64,000 bases of DNA from CAINVV01 sp964506325 (GTDB lineage: Bacteria; Bacteroidota; Bacteroidia; Bacteroidales; Prolixibacteraceae), in the NCBI GenBank assembly GCA_964506325.1, contig CAZDLO010000001.1, forward strand, positions 1 through 64,000. The letters are read 5' to 3'. Shown here one piece after another: positions 26,730-35,598 of this stretch. The notes beneath the pieces are model-generated. The model had not been told where the DNA came from. It saw only the letters and a list, made by a program, of their open reading frames with translations, and made no database searches. A program made the position numbers and the translations under genes. The stretch's first letter is position 1; the number at the start of each line of letters is the position of its first letter.

Positions 26730-29216
26730 TCACTCCCATGGTTCATCAATTTTACAAAATCTATAACCTTTACCCTTCAAAGATTCCAGTAATTCATCCA
26801 GGTGATTGTAGAATTTATCGGTTCTTTTCTCCGATGTTCCAAGGTGTATCAGTATAATTGCTCCGTTTAATCCGTCAGGATCTTTGGTCTCGAAAAATTG
26901 CAAGTCATTCAGGATCTGTTCCGAGGAACGGTAATTGGCCATGGCTGGTGTTGTATAATCCGAGTTGGACCGTATGCCGGGTGTAAAATTGATGGTGGTC
27001 AAACCCATCTGACCAGCCCATGAAACTACTTCGCTGTTGTACCATTCGTAAGGTGGGAGAAAGATTTTTGCTTTGTGACTGTCAATCCCAAATACCTCCA
27101 TTTCCTTGTAGTTGGTTTTAAGGTCACTTTCAAAATCTTTTCTGGTCACCAGTGTTGAGTCCCTTTTGCTCCAGTCAGCATAAAGAAGGTGCCGGTCTGA
27201 ATGGGCCCCGAGATAATGACCCTCATTTATCAGTTGCCTGATTATCCTTGAGTTTTGCTTGTTCCTGTAAAAGTCTCCGGTGAAGAAAAATGATCCTTTG
27301 GTTCCTGATTTTCTGAGAGAATTTTCAATTTTTTCACCTCCTTCTCCATAATCATGTGCCGAAAAGACCAGGTAGATATTTTTCCCGGAGGAATTCATCC
27401 TCACAACCGCTCCCTGGCTATCCTTTACTGCCTTTTTTACCGCCCCAGGACGATCTGTTGCCTCCAGGGAGGAGAGCAGGTAACTTAAGCTGGCGGTACC
27501 GTCCATGGTAGGCTCGTTGGTGGAGTAATCACCGTTGTCGTCGTGGTATACAGCGATCCCGCCCTGCCATGGTGCATAAGAGTCGGCCCTGAGTAGTTTT
27601 ATCCCGAGCAGGGAATTGAAAATCTTTTTGTCAACAGGACCGTCAACCAGTCCCCCCCAGGTAGGCTGTTTCATCCTGTAGGTGATGGCCGAATGCGGAT
27701 CTTCCGGATAGTCACCCTGTGCCGGCAGTCCGCAAATCATGGAAGTTCCCCATGGATTGCAACCAAAGAGCCAGTCAGTCAACGCAGTTTCCATCTCTTC
27801 AAACTGACAGTCACCGGTGATAGTACGATAAAGCCTTGCCTGGGTGGCAGCTGCCACGACGAGGTTATTTGAGCACCAGATGAATGGTATTCCTATCATG
27901 AACGGGTCGTTTTCTGAAAATTGTTTGATGGAGTTCAGGCCATGTTTCATGAAGGCAGAGAATTTTGCTGACAGGGTGCTGTCCTTCGACCGGGCCAGCC
28001 AGGCGTGGCCCAGGTTAACAAAGGGATAATACTGGTAATGGCGAGCCCGGTGGAGTTCCATCCATGGCGTTACCTGCTCAAGTTCACCCCATTTGGCTGC
28101 TGCCTTCAGATCCGCTTCCGACTTTGATAATCGCTCAAGAGTAGCTGCGGCAAGCTCCATGTCATCTACATAATTCTCCTCCTCATAAAAATAGGGAGAG
28201 ACTACGCAGGCAGTCTGACATACACCCGGGTCAGTCTTTGCAAAATCCCAAGCTTCTTCAGCTTTTTTCTTCATCAGAACCGAAAACCCGGCATCTGTTT
28301 TTTCGAAAATTGCCGAACCCAGGGCAAATGAAGCGCTGAACTTTGCTGCCATGGAGGCTACACCGGTAGTCCGGTTTCTGTGGCTGCCGCTCCCCTGGGG
28401 TTTCCCGGTCATGAAATATACCGGCCTGTATTTTGGTCCCAACCCGTAGGATACAGTGTCAAGAGTAGGCAGTCGGTACCCCCTGTGGTCGCGGTCATCA
28501 GCAATCTGGTAATACATTTCTCCTTTAGCAGGATTCATTTTGAGCAACCACTCCAGGCCCCACCGGGCTTCATCCAGAATATCAGGGATTCCGTTAGCGC
28601 CGGGTAATCCGTTGGACTTAAATCCGTCACTGTAAACCGATGGATTTTCAAGGTAGGCAAATAGCATTTGATACACTGCATTGGCCGAGGTCAGGGAATA
28701 TTGAAGATAGTCGGATGCATCATGCCAGCCACCTGTAACATCAAGCCATTGCCCGCTTTTGGCCGGATGGTCTGCTACAATTCCATCGGCGGTATGACAG
28801 GAATCTTTCAGGAAGGGATTATAACCGCAACGCTGCTGACGCATGTACTGCAGAATATAGTCTGCGGTCCCTTTGTATATGCCGGATGAGACCCTAAATG
28901 AGGGAGAAATGGCATTTGATGCTTTAAGGTGATATCCTCCGGGTTGTACGACAGATGAAAAATTCAACCTGTAGGCACTTTTCTGTCCCCATTTCTCCCC
29001 GTTGCATGGAACAGGGATTCCTTCAAAAACAGTTTTACCCGTAAGATTGTCCACCAGCGTAAACTTCTTCAGGCTGATAGGTTCGTGGCTAAGGAAGACT
29101 GCCGTTTTAGCTCCTTCCGGAAGATAACCCAATTGATTGATCCTAATAACCTCCCTTCCGGAAACGTGCAAAAAGAGGCAGATCATTACAATCCATGTCC
29201 CGGAGAATTTGATCAT
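26730..29216 (-). CDS. GH9 glycoside hydrolase fused to a NodB-type polysaccharide deacetylase domain
   Basis: An 828-residue exported protein. It has a CelD_N-like Ig domain (~22-115, IRINQLGYLPEGAKTAVFL), then a GH9 (alpha/alpha)6 domain (~120-590) with GGWHDASDY (catalytic Asp pair) and the proton donor Glu in STNEPTMDG. The C-terminal domain (~610-828) is of NodB type: the zinc motif is HSDRH, with LPPYEWY and LIHLGT, but motif 1 reads FSAHDYGEGG instead of TFDDG. GH9 includes exo-glucosaminidases as well as cellulases. In this salvage locus a GlcN/GlcNAc-containing substrate is more likely than cellulose. It is the first gene after the promoter at 29258-29288. Confidence 0.8.
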   Translation of the reverse strand: MIKFSGTWIVMICLFLHVSGREVIRINQLGYLPEGAKTAVFLSHEPISLKKFTLVDNLTGKTVFEGIPVPCNGEKWGQKSAYRLNFSSVVQPGGYHLKASNAISPSFRVSSGIYKGTADYILQYMRQQRCGYNPFLKDSCHTADGIVADHPAKSGQWLDVTGGWHDASDYLQYSLTSANAVYQMLFAYLENPSVYSDGFKSNGLPGANGIPDILDEARWGLEWLLKMNPAKGEMYYQIADDRDHRGYRLPTLDTVSYGLGPKYRPVYFMTGKPQGSGSHRNRTTGVASMAAKFSASFALGSAIFEKTDAGFSVLMKKKAEEAWDFAKTDPGVCQTACVVSPYFYEEENYVDDMELAAATLERLSKSEADLKAAAKWGELEQVTPWMELHRARHYQYYPFVNLGHAWLARSKDSTLSAKFSAFMKHGLNSIKQFSENDPFMIGIPFIWCSNNLVVAAATQARLYRTITGDCQFEEMETALTDWLFGCNPWGTSMICGLPAQGDYPEDPHSAITYRMKQPTWGGLVDGPVDKKIFNSLLGIKLLRADSYAPWQGGIAVYHDDNGDYSTNEPTMDGTASLSYLLSSLEATDRPGAVKKAVKDSQGAVVRMNSSGKNIYLVFSAHDYGEGGEKIENSLRKSGTKGSFFFTGDFYRNKQNSRIIRQLINEGHYLGAHSDRHLLYADWSKRDSTLVTRKDFESDLKTNYKEMEVFGIDSHKAKIFLPPYEWYNSEVVSWAGQMGLTTINFTPGIRSNSDYTTPAMANYRSSEQILNDLQFFETKDPDGLNGAIILIHLGTSEKRTDKFYNHLDELLESLKGKGYRFCKIDEPWE

Positions 29217-29520
29217 TGCTACAGTTTTTATAGAAAAATTCTGGTAGTTGTAATCATCAAAAATAGCTTAAATTATGAAAATTTCAATATTGGTAATACA
29301 TGTTATATAATACCTGTATTATGTTGTTAATTTATTTATCTTTACATTTAGAATTGAAGATGTCAGGTCCTTTTCTTGTAAGTGCCTTCGGAATTTCGGT
29401 ACTGTTGAGGGGTTTGAAGATAGTCCCGGCGACCAATTGATGATTTAAAATCACAGGGTGCTGGGTTTAATGCCAGACAGGTCTTTTCTGACAATCTGAA
29501 ATGAACTAAAAACTACCAGA
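29217..29520. other. divergent intergenic region
   Basis: The gap between the leftward salvage operon and the rightward murK-murQ pair. It holds the well-formed minus-strand promoter at 29258-29288 and a weak plus-strand candidate (TATCTTTA, 29337-29344), which would leave a ~170-nt leader before the GTG start of the kinase. No open frame of note is present. A shared regulatory region for both arms is likely. Confidence 0.6.
29258..29288 (-). promoter_or_regulatory. Bacteroidota-type promoter for the salvage operon
   Basis: On the minus strand, ATTG (29288-29285) and TATTTTTG (29265-29258) are separated by 19 nt. This fits the Bacteroidota consensus TTTG-N19/20-TAnnTTTG with one mismatch. 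Transcription would start near 29252, leaving about 35 nt before the GH9 start codon. Confidence 0.65.
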
Positions 29521-30387
29521 GTGATCTTAATAGCAGACAGTGGATCTACCAAATGTGCCTGGAAACTAATCTCATCCTCAGGGGATATACAAACATTATA
29601 TACAACCGGGATCAATCCCTTTTTTCGTACCTCAGAATCAATTTATGAGGAATTGATACTCAGTTTGTTTCCGTTGACCATGGAGCCGGTAGAAAAAATC
29701 TTCTTTTATGGTACCGGTATCATCAATGAAGAGAAGGCAGGAGTAATCCGTTTTGCTTTGGAGCAGATGTATCCGTTGGCAATTATTGAGCTTTACAGTG
29801 ATATTCTTGCCGCTTCCCGATCCTTGTTCGCTAACAAACAGGGTATTGCCTGTATTCTTGGCACCGGATCCAATGTTTGCCTTTTCAACGGGAAAACTGT
29901 CGAAAAGGGAATTTCTCCGCTTGGCTTTATCCTAGGAGACGAGGGAAGTGGCGCGGTTCTTGGGAAAAAATTACTGGGTGATTTTTTCAAGGAGGTTATG
30001 CCAAAACCACTCAGGGAAAAATTTGAGGCAAAATACCAACTAACACGTGAAGAAGCACTGCAAAGGGTCTATAAAACGGATAAACCAAATTATTTCCTCG
30101 CTTCCTTTGCCCCGTTTCTTTCGGAAGAAATATCGGATAGTTATTCGTCCCGGCTCGTCCGGAATAGCCTCATTGAATTTTTTGACCGCAATGTTACACG
30201 GATTCCGGAATACAAGTCCTATTCAATTGGATTTGTAGGTTCTGTAGCTTTTCACTTTAGCGGTATCGTTGAGGAAGTATGTGGATTGTATCATTTGCGC
30301 TGTATCTCCATATTGAAGGAGCCAATGGAAGAGTTGGTTAAATATCATCTGAATATCAACATATTAGCAGATAATCAAAATGACTAA
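29521..30387 (+). CDS. murK: BadF/BadG-type amino-sugar kinase, probable MurNAc/GlcNAc kinase
   Basis: A 288-residue ASKHA-fold kinase of the BadF/BadG/BcrA/BcrD ATPase family with a GTG start. It has a phosphate-1 loop ADSGSTKCAWKL (residues 5-16), GTGSNVCLF as phosphate-2, and an adenosine-type GFVGSVAFHF. Family members phosphorylate GlcNAc, and MurK of Clostridium and Tannerella phosphorylates MurNAc and GlcNAc at O6. Its stop codon overlaps the start of murQ by 8 nt, which strongly suggests MurNAc as substrate: the kinase product MurNAc-6-phosphate is the MurQ substrate. Confidence 0.8.
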   Translation: MILIADSGSTKCAWKLISSSGDIQTLYTTGINPFFRTSESIYEELILSLFPLTMEPVEKIFFYGTGIINEEKAGVIRFALEQMYPLAIIELYSDILAASRSLFANKQGIACILGTGSNVCLFNGKTVEKGISPLGFILGDEGSGAVLGKKLLGDFFKEVMPKPLREKFEAKYQLTREEALQRVYKTDKPNYFLASFAPFLSEEISDSYSSRLVRNSLIEFFDRNVTRIPEYKSYSIGFVGSVAFHFSGIVEEVCGLYHLRCISILKEPMEELVKYHLNINILADNQND

Positions 30388-31198
30388 CGAAAGCATCACC
30401 GAGAAGGATTCGCTGTACTGCGATCTGGAAAAGATGTCGGTAAAAGAATTGCTCCAGAACATTCATGAAGAGGATAAAAAAATTCTTCCTGCTGTCAGTG
30501 CTGTGATACCTCAGATAGAAAAATTAGTTGAACAGATCTACCTGAGGATGAAAAAGGGAGGGAGGCTCTTCTACATGGGTGCTGGCACCAGCGGACGACT
30601 TGGTATTTTGGATGCTTCGGAAATTCCTCCGACTTTTGGCGTAGGATACGGTCTTGTGATTGGGTTGATTGCCGGGGGAGACAAGGCCATACGCAAAGCT
30701 GTTGAGGCGGCCGAAGACAACGAGGAGATGGGTTGGATGGAGCTGGAAAAGCTGGACATCAACGAATTTGATACAGTTGTTGGAATTGCCGCTTCTGGTC
30801 GCACCCCCTATGTTGTCGGGGCAGTAAAGAAAGCCAGGGAGCACAAGATTCTTACCGGCTGCATTGTCAATAACCCTGGCAGCATTTTGGCCAGGAATGT
30901 TGACATCGCCATCGAAGCAATTGTTGGTCCGGAATTTGTAACAGGAAGCACCCGAATGAAATCAGGAACTTCCCAAAAATTGATTTTGAATATGATAACG
31001 ACCTCCGTCATGATTAAGCTTGGACGGGTGAAGGGTAATAAAATGGTCAATATGCAATTGACCAACCAAAAACTGGTACACAGAGGTACCCGTATGATTG
31101 TGAGTGAATTGGGATACAGTGAAGACAAGGCAAAGCGGCTTCTGTTACTGCACGGATCGGTAAATGAAGTACTGAACGCAGCGAAAAATGAGAAATAA
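30380..31198 (+). CDS. murQ: N-acetylmuramic acid 6-phosphate etherase
   Basis: A 272-residue SIS-domain etherase with the MurQ signatures GGRLFYMGAGTSGRLGILDA, the catalytic-Glu segment ASEIPPTFG, and GPEFVTGSTRMKSGTSQK. It cleaves the lactyl ether of MurNAc-6-phosphate to give GlcNAc-6-phosphate and D-lactate in the cytosol. Length is normal for the family. It is translationally coupled to the kinase and followed by a strong bidirectional terminator. NagA and NagB, needed for the next steps, are not in the window. Confidence 0.95.
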   Translation: MTNESITEKDSLYCDLEKMSVKELLQNIHEEDKKILPAVSAVIPQIEKLVEQIYLRMKKGGRLFYMGAGTSGRLGILDASEIPPTFGVGYGLVIGLIAGGDKAIRKAVEAAEDNEEMGWMELEKLDINEFDTVVGIAASGRTPYVVGAVKKAREHKILTGCIVNNPGSILARNVDIAIEAIVGPEFVTGSTRMKSGTSQKLILNMITTSVMIKLGRVKGNKMVNMQLTNQKLVHRGTRMIVSELGYSEDKAKRLLLLHGSVNEVLNAAKNEK

Positions 31199-31228
31199 AA
31201 AAAGGGAGAAATTTTTCTCCCTTTTTTT
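31197..31228. terminator. bidirectional rho-independent terminator
   Basis: A near-perfect inverted repeat, A7-GGGAGAAA and TTTCTCCC-T7, lies between the convergent murQ (plus) and sucD (minus) genes. It has T-runs on both strands and includes both stop codon regions. Confidence 0.85.
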
Positions 31229-32099
31229 ATTTCTTCATTGCCTCTTTGATCAGGTCAGGAATCTCACTTGGAATTTTGGCGACCCTAACACCAACCTTTT
31301 CAAATGCAAGGATTTTTTCTTCAGCGGTCCCGCTTCCGCTTGATATGATGGCGCCGGCATGCCCCATTCTTTTTCCCGGAGGAGCAGACTGTCCGGCAAT
31401 AAAAGCAACTACCGGTTTCGTGACATGATCCGAAATAAACTGGGCTGCCCTTTCTTCTGCATCACCGCCAATCTCGCCAATCAGTACAATGGCTTCTGTG
31501 TCAGGATCATCCTGAAACATTTGCAGGAGCTCGAGAAAATAGAGCCCTGCAACAGGGTCACCACCGATGCCCACACAAGTGCTTTGTCCAATTCCGTTGC
31601 TTGTTAACTGGTAAACCATTTCATAGGTCAGCGTGCCGCTGCGGCTCATAAGTCCAACATTGCCCTTTAGAAATATGTTACCCGGCAGGATTCCTACCAG
31701 TGCTTCATCGGGAGAGATCAGTCCCGGACAGTTTGGTCCGATCAGTTTGGTTCCCTTCTTGGCCAGGTAAGGCATTACCTTGACCATATCCAGTGTCGGG
31801 ACTCCTTCTGAGATAGCTATTACAAGTCCAATACCTGCCTCTGAGGCCTCAAGTATTGCATCTGCTGCAAGGTGGGCAGGTACGAAAATAATAGATGTAT
31901 TTGCTCCCGTTGCTTTGACTGCAGCCTCAACCGTATTGAATACCGGGATGCCATCCACGGCACTTCCACCTTTACCCGGAGAAACCCCGGCTACTACATT
32001 CGTGCCATAAGCTTTCATTTTGCCTGCATGGAAACTTCCGTCCCTGCCTGTGATACCCTGTACCAGCAACTTTGTATTTTTATTGACTAAAATGCTCAT
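31227..32099 (-). CDS. sucD: succinyl-CoA ligase alpha subunit
   Basis: A 290-residue subunit with the CoA-binding Rossmann domain (VQGITGRDGSFHAGKM) and the phospho-His active-site region GHAGAIISSGSGTAEEK. It forms succinyl-CoA synthetase with SucC, interconverting succinyl-CoA and succinate with NTP formation. It lies 22 nt downstream of sucC. Confidence 0.95.
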   Translation of the reverse strand: MSILVNKNTKLLVQGITGRDGSFHAGKMKAYGTNVVAGVSPGKGGSAVDGIPVFNTVEAAVKATGANTSIIFVPAHLAADAILEASEAGIGLVIAISEGVPTLDMVKVMPYLAKKGTKLIGPNCPGLISPDEALVGILPGNIFLKGNVGLMSRSGTLTYEMVYQLTSNGIGQSTCVGIGGDPVAGLYFLELLQMFQDDPDTEAIVLIGEIGGDAEERAAQFISDHVTKPVVAFIAGQSAPPGKRMGHAGAIISSGSGTAEEKILAFEKVGVRVAKIPSEIPDLIKEAMKK

Positions 32100-32121
32100 A
32101 TCTGATTAAATAATGTGGTTC

Positions 32122-33258
32122 TTAATTTTTGGTACTCAGTTCGATGGCTTTTTGAGCAGCCTGACTCATGGTTTCAACAATCGGCAGATTGGCCTGCTTC
32201 AGGATTTCAAGTCCCTCTTTTGAATTGGTTCCTGAAAGTCTTACGACAATAGGAACCTCCACCTTGATTTTCTCAAGGGCAATGATCAGTCCGCGCGCAA
32301 CATCATCGCAACGGGTGATACCACCGAAGATGTTGATCATCACAACTTTCACATTCTTGTCAGATAGGATTAGGTTCATGGCATCTATAACCTTTTGGGG
32401 GTTCGAACTTCCGCCGATATCCAGGAAGTTGGCAGGTTCGCCTCCGAAATACTTGATGAGGTCCATCGTTGCCATCGCAAGTCCGGCTCCGTTAACCATA
32501 CAACCAATAGAACCATCCAGCCTGATATAAGTAAGGCCTTTCTCTTTTGCATCCAACTCTTTTAACTCGTCGGCAGTAGGTTCATTCAAAGCCTCAATCT
32601 CACTTTGACGGAAGAGGGCATTGTCGTCAAAATTCATTTTTCCATCAAGAGCGAGAAGCTTACCCTCTTCTGTGATAACCAAAGGATTGATCTCAACAAG
32701 TGATGAATCGGTATCCATAAAAATTCGGTACAGCTTTTGGAAGAGATCCGCTCCCTGTTTGACCAGGTTGAAATCACTGAAAAGGGCAAAAGCTATTTTT
32801 CTTGCCAGGAATGGGGTCATTCCCAGTGCGGGATCTATAACAAATTTGTGGATCGCATCCGGGTTGTCTTTTGCAACTTCTTCGATTTCAACCCCTCCTT
32901 CACTGCTGGCCATGAATATGACAGACTTTGAATTTCTGTCAATGGTCAGTCCAACATAAAATTCAGATGAAAATTTTACTCCCTGTGCAATTAATATTTT
33001 CTCAACTGTATATCCTTTGATATCCATTCCAAGGATCTTACCAGCCATTTCCGGAACGTCTTCTTTTGTCCTGGCAAGCTTGACTCCACCTGCCTTTCCC
33101 CTGCCACCTGCCAAAACCTGGGCTTTTACAACAACCGGCAGTCCTAACTTTGCAGCAGCATCGACTGCCTCCTCGACAGTATAGCAAACAAACTCATTGG
33201 TGACCGGAATCTGGTAACGGGAAAAAATCTCCTTGGCTTGGTATTCATGAATTTTCAT
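32122..33258 (-). CDS. sucC: succinyl-CoA ligase beta subunit
   Basis: A 378-residue ATP-grasp subunit starting MKIHEYQAKEIFSRY, with the nucleotide-binding region VVKAQVLAGGRGKAGGVK and the C-terminal flavodoxin-like domain (NIFGGITRCDDVARGL). It partners SucD. The upstream 154-nt region is AT-rich and divergent to the yitT-like gene; no clear promoter for sucC could be fixed. Confidence 0.95.
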   Translation of the reverse strand: MKIHEYQAKEIFSRYQIPVTNEFVCYTVEEAVDAAAKLGLPVVVKAQVLAGGRGKAGGVKLARTKEDVPEMAGKILGMDIKGYTVEKILIAQGVKFSSEFYVGLTIDRNSKSVIFMASSEGGVEIEEVAKDNPDAIHKFVIDPALGMTPFLARKIAFALFSDFNLVKQGADLFQKLYRIFMDTDSSLVEINPLVITEEGKLLALDGKMNFDDNALFRQSEIEALNEPTADELKELDAKEKGLTYIRLDGSIGCMVNGAGLAMATMDLIKYFGGEPANFLDIGGSSNPQKVIDAMNLILSDKNVKVVMINIFGGITRCDDVARGLIIALEKIKVEVPIVVRLSGTNSKEGLEILKQANLPIVETMSQAAQKAIELSTKN

Positions 33259-33412
33259 ATCTATATATTTTGATTAAAATAGTCGTTACAACAATAAAAA
33301 TTGATTTTTAGTTAATTCGAATTGTTTGCTTGAAAAGTTTAGTTTGCTAATTCGTCGTGAAATTAAATAAATTTTTAAAAAAGATTTAATTTAGCACACC
33401 TAATTAGTATCG

Positions 33413-34270
33413 ATGGCCAAGAAAATAATTTCCTTTGTTAAAATGTACACGGTGATAGTCCTTGGATTAGCCATGTATGTATTTGGGGTTACCGCCTTTC
33501 TTATACCGGTAAGGATTACAGCCGGTGGTGTTACCGGGATCTCCCAGTTGATTTTTTATGCAACAGGCGTATCTGCCGGTTACCCCTATTTTATAATCAA
33601 CAGTTTTCTGATAATATTGGCCATTCGCATTTTGGGCACCAGTTTTGGGTTGAAGACTCTTTTCAGCATGGTGGTTATTTCTTTGCTGCTCAATATTTTT
33701 CCCATGTTTATCAAAGAACCCCTGGTGAAGGACCTTTTCCTCTCCTCTGTTCTGGGTGGTATACTTTGTGGGGTAGGCCTGGGTATTACCTTTAACCAGG
33801 GCGGCAGTACCGGCGGTACCGATATTATTGCAATGATTATCAACAAATACCGCAATATAAGTCCGGGCAGGATTATTATGTATTGCGACGTGATAATTAT
33901 CACCTCTTCTTTCTTTGTCCTTTCCTCTGTCGAAATACTTGTCTACAGTTATGTCACAATGTGGATAGTGGCCTATTCCATTGATGCTTTTCTTACAGGA
34001 GCACAACAATCTGTTCAGCTTTTCATTTTTTCAGAAAAATACGAGCAGATAGCTGATTTTATCAATACTGAATCCCGCAGGGGCCTTACGATCATTGAAG
34101 GTACCGGATGGTATACCAAGAAGCAGGTCAAGATGATCATGACAGTAGTCAGAAAACGGGAATCACCCATGATATTTCAAAAAATAAAAGCGATCGATCC
34201 CGAAGCCTTTATTTCTCAAGGCTCAGTGATGGGTGTATACGGAAAGGGGTTTGATGAAATCAAGGCTTAA
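33413..34270 (+). CDS. YitT family membrane protein
   Basis: A 285-residue protein with five to six membrane helices and the YitT signatures ITAGGVTGISQLIFY and FNQGGSTGGTDIIAMI. A C-terminal DUF2179 cytosolic domain follows (RRGLTIIEGTGWYTKKQVKM). Function of the family is unsettled; transporter-like roles have been proposed. A TAATTTAG element lies 14-40 nt upstream. The downstream M23 gene overlaps its end by 17 nt. Confidence 0.85.
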   Translation: MAKKIISFVKMYTVIVLGLAMYVFGVTAFLIPVRITAGGVTGISQLIFYATGVSAGYPYFIINSFLIILAIRILGTSFGLKTLFSMVVISLLLNIFPMFIKEPLVKDLFLSSVLGGILCGVGLGITFNQGGSTGGTDIIAMIINKYRNISPGRIIMYCDVIIITSSFFVLSSVEILVYSYVTMWIVAYSIDAFLTGAQQSVQLFIFSEKYEQIADFINTESRRGLTIIEGTGWYTKKQVKMIMTVVRKRESPMIFQKIKAIDPEAFISQGSVMGVYGKGFDEIKA

Positions 34271-35585
34271 TTCCGGAATTTTCAGCCGAATCAGGAAAAC
34301 AGGAGAGGAATCAACACGCAGGAAATATCTCCCCGAATGGGTCCTCGGTATCTGCCTGTTTTTGCTGCTGAATTTTACTTTCTCCCGAATCATGTATTAC
34401 AACTATATGATCCCTGCCGTTGATCAGAAGGAGGATATCATCTTTAATGAACCCAAACTTCTTTATGGCTTGCCTGCGGATTCATTCCACGTTGAAGAAA
34501 ACAGGGTCAGGTTAAATGAAAGTCTCTCCGATATTTTAGCAGACAGGGGAGTATCCTCACTGGTGACAGACCGCATTGCCCATTTGCCAGGCTCAGTTTT
34601 TGACCTGCGCAGGATGAAAGCCGGAAATGATTATGCTCTTTTCTATTCAAAGGATTCAGTCAGGACGCCATTATATTTTGTGTACGCAGAAAATCCGGTT
34701 AATTACTATACCTACAGGCTCAATTTTGACTCATGTTCTGTAATTGCTGGAAAGAATGAAGTGACCACAGAGCGTAAGATTGTTACAGGAGTGATCAGTT
34801 CCTCACTCTGGAAATCCATACAGGAGAACAACCTGGATCCTATGATGGCCATTTTTCTGCAGGATATCTTTGCCTGGACCATAGATTTCTTTGCCATACA
34901 AAAAGGAGACCATTTTAGTGTGATCTTTGATCAGGATTATGTCAAAGGAGAACCATTGGGAATTGGAACCATCCATGCTGCCGTTTTTAATTCTTCCGGA
35001 CAGGATTTTTACGCCATTCATTTTGAACAGGAGGATGGCCAGAGTTTTTTCGATGATCAGGGAAAAAGTATTCGAAAGGAATTTCTGAAAGCTCCCTTGA
35101 AAATTTTCAGAATCAGCTCTCGGTTCTCCGGGGCAAGGATGCATCCTGTCCTTAGAATCGTCAGGCCGCATTTTGGGGTTGATTATGCAGCTCCTACCGG
35201 AACCCCTGTATATTCCATCGGGGATGGGATCGTTCAAACAAGGGCATATCAGGCTGGTGGGGGTGGGAATTTTATCAAAATAAAGCACAACTCTGTATAT
35301 ACTACGACCTATATGCACCTTTCCAGGTTTGCACCGGGAATTCAGGTCGGGTCACGCGTCAAACAGGCAGAATTGATTGGTTTTGTAGGTTCCACAGGCC
35401 TTGCTTCTGGTCCGCACCTTGATTTCAGGGTATTTAAGAGTGGGTTTCCTGTAGATCCGCTTACTATTAAATCTCCTCCGGCTGACCCTGTCAGCGATAA
35501 AAATTTACCGGCCTTTAAATCTGTCAGGGATAAAGTGATAAAAGAGTTGAAGGTTAAACAATCAGCAGCTTTGAAACAGGGTTGA
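34254..35585 (+). CDS. M23/LytM-domain envelope protein with altered metal motif
   Basis: A 443-residue protein anchored by one N-terminal membrane helix (LGICLFLLLNFTF). ATG 34254 is preferred over 34233. Residues ~60-270 form the adaptor region typical of Bacteroidota M23 proteins (LSDILADRGVSSLVTDRIAH). The LytM domain (~285-410) retains HFGVD (HxxxD) and YMHLS, but the last motif reads GPHLDFRV where HxH is usual, so a zinc-ligand His is Asp. It may be a modified or inactive endopeptidase that regulates another hydrolase, as EnvC and NlpD do. Confidence 0.8.
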   Translation: MKSRLNSGIFSRIRKTGEESTRRKYLPEWVLGICLFLLLNFTFSRIMYYNYMIPAVDQKEDIIFNEPKLLYGLPADSFHVEENRVRLNESLSDILADRGVSSLVTDRIAHLPGSVFDLRRMKAGNDYALFYSKDSVRTPLYFVYAENPVNYYTYRLNFDSCSVIAGKNEVTTERKIVTGVISSSLWKSIQENNLDPMMAIFLQDIFAWTIDFFAIQKGDHFSVIFDQDYVKGEPLGIGTIHAAVFNSSGQDFYAIHFEQEDGQSFFDDQGKSIRKEFLKAPLKIFRISSRFSGARMHPVLRIVRPHFGVDYAAPTGTPVYSIGDGIVQTRAYQAGGGGNFIKIKHNSVYTTTYMHLSRFAPGIQVGSRVKQAELIGFVGSTGLASGPHLDFRVFKSGFPVDPLTIKSPPADPVSDKNLPAFKSVRDKVIKELKVKQSAALKQG

Positions 35586-35598
35586 TCAACAGGTCTTT

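Noticed and set aside
26730..29216. Cellulose degradation gene
   Set aside because: GH9 alone is not specific; no other cellulose genes and the neighbours all point to amino-sugar polymers.
33467..34009. 180-codon minus-strand frame inside the yitT-like gene
   Set aside because: Antisense shadow rich in Asn/His/Lys with no hydrophobic core or known domain.
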